Source: Pachyseris speciosa
Taxonomy: Eukaryota > Cnidaria > Anthozoa > Scleractinia > Pachyseridae
Direction of reading: 5' to 3'
NCBI GenBank assembly: GCA_016490735.1
Contig: JAEMWC010000212.1
Location: 358,501 to 422,500, forward strand
Length of the DNA: 64,000 bases
Below the pieces are notes generated by a model, which saw only the letters and a list, made by a program, of their open reading frames with translations, did not search any database and was not told the origin of the DNA. Positions within the stretch are counted from its first letter, which is position 1. Every line of letters begins with the position of its first letter. The position numbers were made by a program, and so were the translations under genes. Of the stretch, positions 8,058-18,699 are shown piece by piece.

Positions 8058-8137
8058 CAACCTCGTTCCCAGGGTCTCTCCTCTTCCCGCCCCCTGGAGC
8101 GAGAGAGAAGAGACCCTGGTTGGGTCCGGTCACGTGT
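8058..8137 (+). repeat. Left terminal inverted repeat
   Basis: 80 bases, matching the reverse complement of 9701-9780 except at two adjacent positions about 70 bases from the end. The inner palindrome CCAGGGTCTCT...AGAGACCCTGG could let one end alone form a hairpin. Confidence 0.9.
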
Positions 8138-9700
8138 CTCCCAGAATCTGGGAGAGTACAAATAAACAAGTCGAGGGAGGGGCGGATTAGTGTGAAAGTT
8201 GTCTCTACTGAGCCTAGGGGAGAACGGAAATGTACGGAAAGCCACCGAAGCGTGTGAGCACTGTTATCCGCAAAGCACGGACCATGTCAAGTGGGATAAA
8301 TCCTGATAAAAGAACGACGTTGCCTAAAGAGCAACTCTAATCAAGCCATTCCCGGCAACTGACGAGATCCACAAGGGAGGATCGAAACCATGGTCTTGCC
8401 TGTCATTTCATGGCGTACTCAAAACACAGCCAATAAACTGGCATTAACAAAAGGAGGAAACTACTAAGGACCGCAGTTACAGAGCGGAGCGAAACGATCA
8501 CAGACAAAAACACAGCCGTAACCAAAGCTAAGTGATCAGTTTCGCTGCGTAGCTCTTTTAGAAGCTACAGTGCTAAAGAAAGGATCGAAAGACAGATACC
8601 CGTGATAGGAACACTGAACATCTTGCTGCCGGGCTCGGCAATATAAATATTGCAAGATAATCACACGGCTAAAAACGCTATCCTTACAAACTTAAGATAA
8701 CAAGACTGGCTTTACGGTCAACGGACGAACTAAAATGATCCAAACCAAACGCCTCGAAGGACGTGAAAACCACAGTCGCTAAACAGAAACAACACGGGTT
8801 CCAACAAACAGGCGTTGATAACCCAGAAATGACCTTTGAGTCAAAAGAACTAAAATACAAAGCACTAACATCCTCTGAATCATCATGTTAGCCCGCTGAA
8901 AACATACGCGAAGCTAAATTGGCCAAAAGACGGCCAAATGATCACTTCTCCGTTGGCAAGCCAAACTTCACCGACGCAGCACCACAGACGCCAAAATTAT
9001 TCATACTACGAAAAAAAAAGTCGCTCATTTGCACAGTGGTAAACACAACGAACATTTTGTCAGCTGAAGTTTGTTCGAAATTTATATTTTTCTCGAAGTG
9101 CAACGACTCAGAAAGAAGAAGAAATAAATGAGCTATATTTTTCAGAGGCTGTCGAAGATCCAAAATCTTTGACCGTGAAAATCATCGGAGGCGCTTTTCA
9201 CAGGAAACGATTATCATTCTTCTCATATGTACCACACCACGTTGATTTGTTACAGCATGAATTCGTATGCGTCAAAACCAAAGTGTTAGCAATTAAAAGG
9301 GAAACTTTTACACAGCAACCATGAAGAGTTCATGGGCATATTAGGATTCTTATATCTTTCTCATATGCTGTCTCAGCCGTGTCGGGAACACGCTATTCTT
9401 ATCAGATAAAACACTAACTTGCGGTTGCGTTTCGCATCACTCCATGCTCGCCTTTTGATACTAAACCAGCGATGGTGATCGAAAGCTTTTTGAATATCAG
9501 AGAAATAAACTTTTTGGTTCCAACGGATGAGAGTTGTTTTGAAACCGATGACCTTCCTAGAACCCAGTCGATCGGTAGACTCCATAAAATTGTCAGCGAG
9601 TAGAGAACACGAAAGCCTCGCTTGGATTGTGACAAAAGTAACGGCGACAAAATATTGAGATATAAGGACCCCTCCCTAACGTCTTCAATTGTCTCAGACA

Positions 9701-9780
9701 CACGTGACTAGACCCAACCAGGGTCTCTTCTCTCTCGCTCCAGGGGGCGGGAAGAGGAGAGACCCTGGGAACGAGGTTGC
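9701..9780 (-). repeat. Right terminal inverted repeat
   Basis: Inverted partner of 8058-8137, ending GGGAACGAGGTTG. Confidence 0.9.
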
Positions 9781-9789
9781 TGTTCAACG
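9781..9789 (+). repeat. Target-site duplication, right copy
   Basis: CTGTTCAAC directly after the right terminal repeat, identical to 8049-8057. Confidence 0.85.
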
Positions 9790-11664
9790 AGAACCCCCGC
9801 ACTTTGCAGACGGTGTGTCCCCTGCGCGTCCGGTATCTGTAATTCTTGGGACCCCCCGAACAGAATTCCACGATGGGGTCGTCGGCTTCTAGTTCGCTCT
9901 TGAAATCGCCCAGATAATCCCCCATGCACGGTTCGGGTTCACTGGGGCGGTGCAGGAAGATCACCGAGTCCGTCTCAAAATACAACACGCGTTCCCCCAG
10001 CAGTTCCAGGGCCTCATACAAGCGCTGGCGATCCCAACAGGTGGTGAAACAGGCGATGAAGATGTTCAGGTTGGGCGAGAGCCTTGCGGCATGCGTCTCC
10101 TTCTTGAAGTACACCTCCACGCGCTGTTCAGTAAAGGGGCTGACGTACCCAATGTCGTTTTGGTCGTTGTCCAAGAACAGGTGCAACGTCTGGGTCTCCA
10201 CGAACTCGCGCACTTGGGTCTTGTCTTCGCGTTGCCCAAATTTGCTCCACATGATGTTGAGCATCATCTTGGCCAGTGCGCAAAGCCCGGGGTTCTTCTT
10301 GATGCGATCGTAGTCCAAGCGAATGCCCTCCCGCTGGTGGTAAGTGTCGATGTGAGCTCGTTTTGGGGCTTCCATCACGCAGCTGGGCGGCCAGCAACTG
10401 GCTTCTTATTTTATCTTTAGCCAGGTGTTGACGTAATCCTCGAACAACCCCACGCACGTATCGTCAAAGTGCCACACCTCGTGAATGCTCAGGAAGGAGT
10501 AGCCCACGGCCACGGCCTTCTCAAGTTCCGGTGCGCACCAGGTCCCCACCAGGGCGCATTCCGCGTACGGGAGATGGCACTGGCACACTTTGTCGAACAG
10601 GGGGCGGTCCACGTTACTCTCCACGCAGCTGCGGCATAGCGGAAACGTCAATTTGACGTGGGTTCGGTGGGGCAACACGGGGTGGAACAGTTTCTCTGAC
10701 GGCAACACCTTGCACTTGACAAGGCCAAAGCCATCCAGACTGTACTGCGAGCCGGGCACCCGGTGTTCATCCACATCGCGCTCGTGTTCCAAGTGGTTTC
10801 GCCACAAGGGGTAATCGGGGTAAGCCATGGCCATGGCATCTTGGTCCTCTGTTTCCTCCGGGTCAAGGCATTCCACTCCTCGAGGCGCAGATGGCGCTCG
10901 TGCCACAGCTGCTATTCCATGGCCCCCTTGGAATAATTGGTTTTCAAAGGCCACCCCTGCAAGGATTCGCTGGCAGTGGTGTTGGGCTCCATGCGGTTCA
11001 TTCGCAAGTCCCGGTTGGAGGCCGAGGCAATGGTGATTTGATCGAACGGGTTGAAGCCGGTCTACGCTTCAAACAGTGCCTTGAAAGTCAAACAGCCTTG
11101 TTTCAGCAACTGGACGTCTGACTCTCAATAGGCCACCAACTCCTGGGCCATGTCAAACACCGTTCCCTCGGCCACCTGTTGGGCGTGCCACTGATCAAAG
11201 TCCGCTCGCTGCCAGACAGTCATGCCTTTGGGCATGTAATGCCCTGCCCTGCCTTGGCCGGCAGGGGGCCCACAGAGTGGCATGCTCGAGCGTGTTAAAC
11301 AGGTGCGGAAAATACCCCTTCTTCACTTCCGTTGGCCCAGAGGTCTTGCAAAAAGTCGACAGCGGCATTTGGAAAAACGAGAACGAATTGATCAAGCGAA
11401 TTCCGTCGCGCACCAGACATAGCACCTTGCCATCATTCCGCACTTGTTCGACCAAAATCTTCTGGCGGTGATACTAGCTGATGATGGGGTAACTGTCGTA
11501 GGCCTGAAAATTGTGGGCGATCACCGTCACGGGGTGCGTGTTCTCCTTGGTCAACGTCCCCAACCACTCCAAAAAGTCTTTGATGCATTCGTCCCCCGAA
11601 ACCGCACGGGACGCGCATCATCTTCGGTCTCGGCCACCAACAGGTTGGGCACGTAGCATCTGTT

Positions 11665-13603
11665 GTAAGGCCATTGTTAATAACACAACTTTGAATATTA
11701 TTGTACAGTGTCTTAACCCAGCGAATAAAGTCGGGACCAAACCGAAAGGTTTCCAAGCAACTAACTAGAAAGCTCCATTCTAAGGTGTCAAATGCTTTGT
11801 GGAAGTCAATAAAGATCATTAAACGGGGAATATATTTTCTTTGAGAGAAAACTCCATTAGATCAAAAATCGATCGAATAGTTTCGCCTATGTAGCGGTCT
11901 TTCACGAAGCCACTCTGGTTGTGGTGGATGATTCTTGGAAGGAAATTTTTTATCCTTGTCGCTAAGACCTTAGAGATAATTTTAGAATCTACGTCTCCAG
12001 TTCTCTCGAAATGAACGATCCTTTGCCTTCTTTTCAATGAGAGTGATTACAGCTTGTTTCTGTGAGCACGACATTTCGCCTTTAATAAAACACTCATTGG
12101 CACAGTTAATAAAAGGTTCACTAATGATCGGCCAGAATTTGATGTAAAATTCAACTGGAATCCCATCATTGCCAGGAGCTTTATTAAGCTGAAAACTCTG
12201 CAGAACCTTAGCACATTTCTTCGCAGTAATCTTGCCCTCACACGATAACATTTGTTCATCTGTAAGTGTAGGGATATTTAAATTATTCAAAAAGGATTCC
12301 GTTGCTTGCGTGTTACCTGCATTCCTATTCTTGCTTGTATATAACTCTTGATAAAACCGTTTTTGTTCAGAAAGTATCTTAAAGGGGTCTGTAGTGATCG
12401 AACCACTGATTTCCAATTTTCGAACATGTTTTTTAACATGGTTCCTTTTCTCTAGATTAAGAAAATATTTGGTGCTCTTTTCACCATGTTCACACCAACG
12501 ATCCCGTGCACGAATAATGATCCCTTGAAGTTTTTCCTCATAAAAATGTTTAGCCGAATTAAAACTGATTACGTTTTCATTAGTAGGGTCCGATTCAAAC
12601 TTTTTCTTTGCATCGGTAAATTCCTTTTGAAGTATGTTTTCTTTTTCTTTTCTTTCCCTCGCTTTACGGTTTGAATGCTGGATTGCGTGTGCTCTGATGT
12701 TAAATTTAATCTAATCCCAAATACTTCTATTATCCGACAAATCACTGCTACCCTCGGCCAGCCAGACAGGTATTTTAACTGTAACATCTCTAATATAGTC
12801 GTCACCATCTAAAAGTGAGCAGTTCATTTTGCAATGACCCGGGCCTTTAATGTGATCACTACTAATGTTAAACTCTATAGAAATAGCTGCATGGTCAGTT
12901 TTGATGGCGGGAATGATCTTCGTTACCTTAACTGAATCCTGTAAATTATTCGAAATCAGCCAATAATCTAAGCGACAAAGGATCATTGGTGAGTTTTGGT
13001 TCCAAGTGTAGCTTTTTGCTATAGGATTTTTACTCTCCAAAGGTCGACCAAATCGAGTTCATCCTGTAAACAATCAATGGTTTCAATTACTGATTTACTT
13101 GGTAAAAGTATGCCTCCTTTCTTATCAAGGACCGGAATTAACGGACAGTTAAAATCACCCCTATAGTTATATTGTCTTCATCGTCCAAATTTTCATTTTG
13201 TAGGATCGTTCGTAAATTGTTCAGAAAATTGACAATATTTATATCCTTATTAGGTGCGTAAATGTTAATCAAAACATACAATTTATCTTTAATCTCCGCC
13301 TTCAGGATCACATAACGTCCTAAGGGATCCAAGATTTTTGAATGAACAGTGAAATCAACGCCTTTTTTTTTTTTTTTAAAGAATGGCAACTCCACAAGAA
13401 TTTGAAGTTCCATGCGACATAATCATATCGCCTCACCATTCGTTTTTCCATTGTCTTTCAGAATCTACTTTTGAATGAGTTTCCTGCAGAAAGATGAAGT
13501 CTGCCTTTTGTTTTCGGCACCAGGTGTAAATTGTTCGCCTTTTCCGAAAGTTGTTAATGCCCCTCACATTCAAAGAGACCAATTTACAACTATCCAATGT
13601 CAT
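11665..13603 (-). pseudogene. LINE ORF2: endonuclease and partial reverse transcriptase
   Basis: The start is ATG at 13601-13603. The endonuclease shows SLNVRGINNF and FIFLQETHS (catalytic Glu), then GRYVILKAEI and INIYAPN, then CRLDYWLIS and KTDHAAISIEF with the final Asp-His pair. The reverse transcriptase begins around 12,230 with LNKAPGNDGIPVEFYIKFW and SQKQAVITLIEKK, continues as IIHHNQSGFVKDRYIG, and reaches FIDFHKAFDTLEWSFL with the first catalytic Asp and SCVINNG before it ends at the junction. Frameshifts occur at the homopolymer near 13,367-13,378 and around 12,010 and 11,820. About 640 of some 1,200 residues remain. Confidence 0.85.
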
Positions 13604-13665
13604 CTAAATGCCAATCAACCATTTGTAACGGGGAATGCAGAAGATTACCAAAATAGAAAAACCAA

Positions 13666-13668
<3 letters not shown>

Positions 13669-13701
<33 letters not shown>

Positions 13702-13715
13702 TAATAATAAAATAA
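13669..13715 (+). repeat. (AAT)n microsatellite
   Basis: About 15 AAT units with one interruption, between the two LINE ORFs. Confidence 0.9.
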
Positions 13716-14261
13716 ACAGTACACCTTCAGAAATAAAAATAAGTCGCATAAATAAAGCAGATTCAGTGTGAAACGGACTGCGCTCCTTTGGGCTGTGCAC
13801 CTAAAATCCAAAACTAGATACATGCAAGTTACACTGTACATATCAATGCGAAAATATAACACATACATGACAAGTTAACAAATAACATCCTAATTACAAC
13901 GCAAAGAGCCGAGAAATCTTTAAATAAATTTAAAGGGAAATGCTACAAAAACTCAACATGAAATAACACTAAGCAAACACAGATGAGGAGAAAAAAAACC
14001 CTTACCTTATGCTCCAAAGATAAACTATGAGCCTTTCCAATAAACTACCTTTCGTTACTTTCAAGCCATTTCATAATATATAATTATATTTTTATAATAT
14101 AAAGCCTAAATAATAGAAATGCCTATGACCGGAAACCAAAGCTGAAAAAGTATTTACAACGCCAATATAGTCTTAAAGCTGAACATATTTGCCGTCAATA
14201 AAAAGCTTATCCGGCTCGGATTTGCTAAAGTATGCGCGTTTTCCATCTTTCCTTGCTTTCT

Positions 14262-14748
14262 TCAATTTGTCCATCTGCTTTTCCGCAATGCGTGTAATTC
14301 TTTTGGAATGTCTTCAAACATTTTATAGTCCGTGTCTTTAAGTTTTCGGCCGCATTTAAACACTGGCTCTCTATCAGAATACATTAAAAAAACGAGCAAT
14401 GATTGTACGACTACCATTCCTTGGCTTACCCATTCTGTGTACCAGTTGAAATTCGATATTTTTCGCATCTTCGATTCCCAGAACATCCATAAAATTAACC
14501 AGAACGTTCTTTGTATCTTCGCTCGGTGTCCGTGCATCTTGTTGGCTGAAGCTTTCAACTGAATCTGGTATGCCGTCAAAATTTATATTCTCCCGGAGAA
14601 CTCTCACCGTATAACTTGAGTAATTTTCGATTTTTTTTGTTTGAACCGGTAGGAATCCGCGTTTGGATGTCAAACACAAGTTTGTAGGCTGGATTTGATA
14701 ATTTTGTAGTGGACGGCTCTGTTTAAGCTCGTGTGGTTGCACAAGCAA
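14262..14748 (-). pseudogene. LINE ORF1: L1-type RNA-binding protein
   Basis: Two overlapping minus-strand frames carry it. The first (14,748-14,374) has VRVLRENINFDGIPDSVES and IEFQLVHRMGKPRNGSRTII, the core of the L1 ORF1 RRM-like domain. The second (ending 14,262) continues DREPVFKCGRKLKDTDYKMF and IPKELHALRKSRW, the expected C-terminal domain. ORF1 proteins bind LINE RNA and act as chaperones. One frameshift near 14,380 breaks the gene, and no ATG opens the upstream part, so the N-terminal coiled coil is lost or not seen. Confidence 0.75.
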
Positions 14749-14778
14749 TGTCTTGACCTGTTTTTGTTATAATTAACA

Positions 14779-14831
14779 GGGCATGGAACGTAACAGTGAA
14801 ACTTTAAGTTTCACTGTTATTTCCCATGCCC
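14779..14831. repeat. 53-base near-perfect hairpin
   Basis: Arms of 26 bases start GGGCATGG and meet at AAACTTTAAGTTT. They differ at three positions and leave essentially no loop. It sits just upstream of the LINE ORF1 remnant and may mark an unrelated small inverted-repeat element. Confidence 0.75.
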
Positions 14832-15834
14832 AGCGATGAGGGTTTTCGGTGTGTCTACTTAGCCAAGCAACGATTTTGTGTGAAATGGCGCTATTATGCA
14901 GCTCTGAGTTCCGAGTGATTGTTTTAACCGACTTAACTATCAGGTTCGTTCTCGGCTCTTTTAGTCTCTTCTACGGACATTTATGTAAAAATTGCTCAGC
15001 AATTTTTCGAGCTCAGTACAAGACATGTTTGTTACTTATCTTTCTCCACCTTCTCCAAGCGGAATCTTCGAGAAAACGTACGCATCGCACTTTGTTTTCC
15101 TGTACCGTTTGTATTTGATCTCGGCCGCTTTGAATTCCTTTACGCTTTCACCTGAAAGTTGTTTGGGCTCAACAATGTTTGTTAGTTTGTTTCTCTTCCA
15201 AACGTTTGCTATCGAATATTTCATCTGGATCTTAGGAAGCGATACCAGCAAAAAAACATAATCGATTCATGGAGCTCCGCTTTTAGACTTGGCTAAATAT
15301 ATATGCTCATGGCGAATGCTCATTTCGCTCAGACTACACTTAAAAAACAGACTGACAATCGTGATCACATATTTCTAGCTACAAGACGGAGACACGACAG
15401 AGGGAAAATACTAGTATCGGCAAACTCTGATCCCCAGGCTCTGCATGGGCCTATTTCTCGAAAGTCCCGGTAACTTAACTGATCCGAAACCATATTTTGA
15501 AATCTAAATATCAAGAAAACTATGGTGTGTTCCGACCTCTAAAAATGACCATTTTGTTTCTTTAACTGATAACTTTACTGTATATTTTTCAAAACGTTTG
15601 CAACTCCCATCTGGAATAGAAAACAAAACAGCTTAACCCCTTCAATGCCAACTTTTTGCACGTCTTTTCTTGCAATTTCCAGAGGGTAGGAGGTCAAGAC
15701 GACCTCGCTATTCCATATAAGGGGTTACCACGGCGATTTCGCTGGTCCACAACACCGAAGGCTCTATCTTTGTTGTCACGCTTGTCACGCTAGCTGTCGT
15801 TTATTTCTAAACGAACACTGCAGCTACAATTCGT
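14832..15834. other. Non-coding; one copy of a dispersed repeat
   Basis: No gene seen. Bases 15,268-15,300 (GGAGCTCCGCTTTTAGACTT and onward) match a second copy at 19,157-19,192. Confidence 0.5.
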
Positions 15835-16175
15835 TGCTTATTTGATTTATAAGTGTGTTTTTCGAGCCATTTTCCACCTCAGAAGCCCCCTGCCTGGCAT
15901 GAAAAAAAGAAAAGCTTGGTTGATGGGCAGAGGCAATCCTTTGAAAGAAAACAGAGGCGAGAAGCAATTTCACACGAAGTGTGCCGCTCAAAGTATTCGA
16001 GCGAGTGATGGCAATCCACGTAGTGAAGTTGTGTCTTAATTCGTTTTGTGAGTGGATTCCGGGACCTGGCATGGCAATTTTGGCGAGTTTTGACTTGTAA
16101 ATAATGCAATCGGTGCAATATTTTGCCAGCAGGACCGGGTGGCTCGACACGGTTCTAAAAAATATCTGAAATGAA
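15835..16175 (-). repeat. Dispersed repeat, copy A (inverted relative to 26.0 kb)
   Basis: The reverse complement matches 26,035-26,365 over about 330 bases with moderate divergence: both hold GTGTCGAGCCAC followed by a shared track through CTCGCCAAAATTGCC and end at GCTCGAAAA(A)CACACTTATAAA. Apparent protein similarity between the two translations reflects this DNA homology. No known family is recognised. Confidence 0.65.
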
Positions 16176-16960
16176 AATTGACGGACTGTCTTGCGCCCGT
16201 TATCCAAGAACTTCCCAGAATTCCTTTGGGTCACAAAAGCAAAAATTACAGACCAGTGAGTGCAAGTGAAATCAAAAGCGTTATCCGCGTCGCGCTAAAC
16301 AAGTGAGCAGGTAAATGTGGAACAGATTTCAAGAAGTTGAGTCGAAGTTTGCTGCCAACGTAGAATTTTAGCTTCAAAAGATATTTTTGTCCGAAAAACT
16401 TCAAGGCAATGTTGCTTATTTTTGGTGTTGTCAATGGGCGTTCAAAGCCAACAGTTTTGGTTTTAAAACAAAATAAACGGTCATACTTGATGAAAACTGG
16501 GAGTTGTGGTCAGTTTATGGAGTGATGAAGTCTACGTAATTGAGCATTTGGCAATAAGAATCGTTCATTTTAACCATAGCAAGGGATTTGGGAAAGTTGT
16601 AGGTTTTCAAAGCACTAACGGTGTTTGTGACGTACTGAATAAGTCAATAAGGCACTTAGGGGGTTTTAACGGACCCGATAATTACCGTGAGCTTCTACAA
16701 GTTCAGATCATCCGAACCGCGCGACATTGGGAACGAGAACTTAAAATAGCTTCGCGAAACTAAAAATAGATTTAAGAAAACTATGATGCGGCACAGAGAT
16801 CTGTTCTCTTACCTCATTCTCTCTTGATCTACATTAACAAGTTACAATGCAGCTCTCTCTCCCTTAATTATTTTACTTCCAAAATAGCTAGCAGGTACAA
16901 GATAGAAGATTTATGTTTAATCTGACAATTTGATCCTCGTCTTAGCTTAATTAATTATAG
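16176..16960. other. Non-coding interval
   Basis: I see no gene, clear repeat or RNA gene here. Confidence 0.4.
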
Positions 16961-16964
16961 CGGA

Positions 16965-17100
16965 GCTCCGGCGGCCCGAAGGGCCACAGCGGAGCACCAT
17001 GGTTAAGAAACTATGGTAACCCATCTATTCGAGGAAATTTGGTTTTGGTCACCGTACGTACGTCGTACGTAGTACGTACGTCCGCCCGTACGTCCGCCCT
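16965..17100. repeat. GC-rich palindromic cluster
   Basis: Palindromes GGAGCTCC and GGCCCGAAGGGCC are followed at 17,049-17,096 by repeated CGTACG units. It is probably part of a degenerate transposon end. Confidence 0.45.
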
Positions 17101-18258
17101 TCCATGTATGCGATGTGAAATGTCCCATTAATTGTGTTGTAACCCGCGTTTTGTGTACCTCTTTTTGTGTACATCTTTTGATATTGGACGTCAATGTTAT
17201 GGCCAATTGACACCTGTCAAAATAAGGTATCCGCTGACCAGTAGTACGTCACCATATCGCGGGCTTAAGTTAAGAACTCATCGAGGTCAGCTGTTGTTTT
17301 AAAGTTGACCGCTGTACAGGTACTGGTTTTCGATTGGATCGCAGGCTTAAGCCAGTTGTAGGACTCCCAAACCAAAAAGAGGCTTCATGCTTTTTCGCGC
17401 GTTTTCTGCGGCTCGAGATTACACATTAAGTTGGTTTCTTCATTTTGAGCACAACAACTTCATCTTCTTCGAAGTTCTGTCTTTAAATTCGCGTAAAAGG
17501 CATGAAAATCAAGAACTACTTAAAAGATACTCCGAAATTTTCAACTGATAAAATTGAAGAGCAAAACATTTTTCTCAGGAAATTCTTAAATTTTGGGTCC
17601 ACTTGTATGGTGCCCGGATTGTGTGGTTGAAAAACAAAATGATTTAATGCTTCAAGGGCTTGTTCACTTTACCGCGGCATCTTGCAGCTCACCACGAAAG
17701 TTCACTTAACAATTCACCGGCATTAATGGGAGGAACGAGTAGCTCAAACTTGGTGGAAGAAGTTCTTTCTTTGGACAAACCGTTTGCTATATTTATCGCT
17801 GAAAGCTGGACAACACACGTAACTAATAATAAATTGAAGCTTAGCATTTGAGGTTTAATCTTTATTACTTTTGTTCAGGAATGAAACTTGTATTTTTGTC
17901 TCAACTGGATATAAATAACAATCTACTTGTTTTGGACACAAAGAAAGTTGTTTGTTGTTTTGCAAGCGAACGACTGTTTTCCTCCGCTTGTACACGTTTT
18001 TCGGCGTCAGTGTTTCTATAGTGTTAAGAACTGAAAGAAACGTTTGCCCTTATGTTATTAACAGGTAATCGCAATGAGTCCTAGTAAAGTATCTCTAATG
18101 TTTTGTGCGACGAGGGCAATTTCAGCAAATTTCTAAAAACACAAGTGATATTAATCCTTAATTTACTCGGCCTCATGCGATTACCTATCCGAACTATTTC
18201 TCTTTTCTAGGACATTTAAGCTTATGTCTAAGCTTAACGTACTACGAAATATATTTGT
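17101..18258. other. Non-coding interval
   Basis: AT-rich sequence without a recognisable gene or repeat. Confidence 0.4.
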
Positions 18259-18259
18259 T

Positions 18260-18605
18260 AAGCCCCGGCTAAAAGATCAAACATTTTCATCCAACATCGT
18301 GTTTGTCACATATAACGTTTGATGGCTAAACGCATAACAATGTTTGACCAAACAGCGGACCAAGTGAGTCCAAAAAATGATTTTTGCGTATTATCACTGA
18401 AATTTTCGACGTTATGTGGTTTATTTGGTTTCTTTTTACCGTTTGTGTACGATTTGTTTGTTGGGGTGGCCAAACGGTCAAACATTTGTTCGTAATGCGA
18501 AATTTTGGATGAACATGATCGAACATGGAAAGCTGTTTACTGCACTATTGTAAGAGGTGGCTAAACGTTCAAACATGCTCTTCCAACGATGTTGATCGTT
18601 CTTAG
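18260..18605 (+). mobile_element. MITE-like element, copy 1
   Basis: It begins AGCCCCGGCTAAAAGATCAA and matches the reverse complement of 56,530-56,873 along its whole length, including an internal block with TTTTTGCGTATTATC. Internal copies of the TCAAACATTTTCATCCAACA end motif in both orientations suggest a foldback structure. No coding capacity. Confidence 0.75.
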
Positions 18606-18699
18606 ATTGCTAAATTTGCTTTCGAACAAACACACGCGTCGACTGTATTGTTTTCTTGTAATATTTTGAGGTTTTTGAACCACAGTCAATTCCTGTTGA

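Larger units (their letters stand above)
8058..9780. mobile_element. Non-autonomous inverted-repeat DNA transposon inside the polymerase gene
   Basis: The ends are inverted copies beginning CAACCTCGTTCCCAGGGTCT; 80 bases match with two differences. The element is flanked by the direct repeat CTGTTCAAC at 8049-8057 and 9781-9789, and removing it restores polymerase coding order. A target duplication of 8-9 bp fits hAT or MULE families; the terminal bases do not settle which. The 1.56 kb interior is AT-rich and has no coding sequence that I recognise, so it depends on a transposase from elsewhere. Each terminal repeat itself holds an inner inverted repeat (CCAGGGTCTCT and AGAGACCCTGG). Confidence 0.92.
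1..11657. mobile_element. Degenerate Polinton/Maverick (virus-like DNA transposon), truncated
   Basis: The block encodes, in broken form, the Polinton core set: chromodomain integrase, capsid-associated proteins, double-jelly-roll major capsid protein, A32-type packaging ATPase, phospholipase A2-like protein and protein-primed family B DNA polymerase. The plus-strand genes converge on the minus-strand polymerase at about 7.77 kb. It looks clearly more GC-rich than the rest of the window, and that composition ends where the LINE begins at about 11.66 kb. Stops and frameshifts occur in almost every gene, so this is a fossil, not an active element. The left end is outside the window. The right end, the polymerase N-terminus and the right terminal repeat are missing. 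I did not find the adenain-like cysteine protease. The family assignment rests on gene content and order; the exact clade (Polinton or adintovirus-like) cannot be settled by eye. Confidence 0.9.
7789..11660 (-). pseudogene. Polinton protein-primed DNA polymerase B, N-truncated and split by a transposon
   Basis: The enzyme would replicate the element. Reading leftward, the exonuclease part has AHNFQAYDSYPI (Exo II) and LINSFSFFQMPL to KKGYFPHLFNT. Next come FDQITIASASNRD, then YSLDGFGLVKCKVLP, LCRSCVES and IHEVWHF. Motif B is degraded (NIMWSKFGQ where NSFWGKFG is usual), GGPKNYRY matches the TxGxK region, and motif C reads YFETDSVIF, Glu replacing the first catalytic Asp. After the inserted element (8058-9780) the C-terminus resumes, changes frame, and shows HHIVRDAKAYAL and TAQTYPYGHELL before TGA 7789-7791. 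Stops lie at 11125-11127, 11062-11064, 10912-10914 and 10406-10408, with several frameshifts. The N-terminal half is missing beyond about 11,660. Confidence 0.9.
11658..14778 (-). mobile_element. L1-like LINE, missing its 3' half
   Basis: An ORF1 protein with an L1-type RNA-binding domain and an ORF2 with AP-type endonuclease followed by reverse transcriptase lie in order on the minus strand. The element stops inside the reverse transcriptase at about 11,665, so the catalytic ADD motif, the C-terminus and the 3' tail are missing. That is the opposite of the usual 5' truncation of LINE insertions. A long gap with an (AAT)n tract separates the ORFs. Confidence 0.85.

Noticed and set aside
9593..9780. 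Extension of the polymerase frame into the sequence ending LVPRVSPLPAPWSER
   Set aside because: This stretch is the transposon terminal repeat, also present at 8,058-8,137, not polymerase.
11433..11819. Fusion protein of reverse transcriptase and polymerase sequence
   Set aside because: The open frame across the junction puts the polymerase part out of frame; it is accidental.
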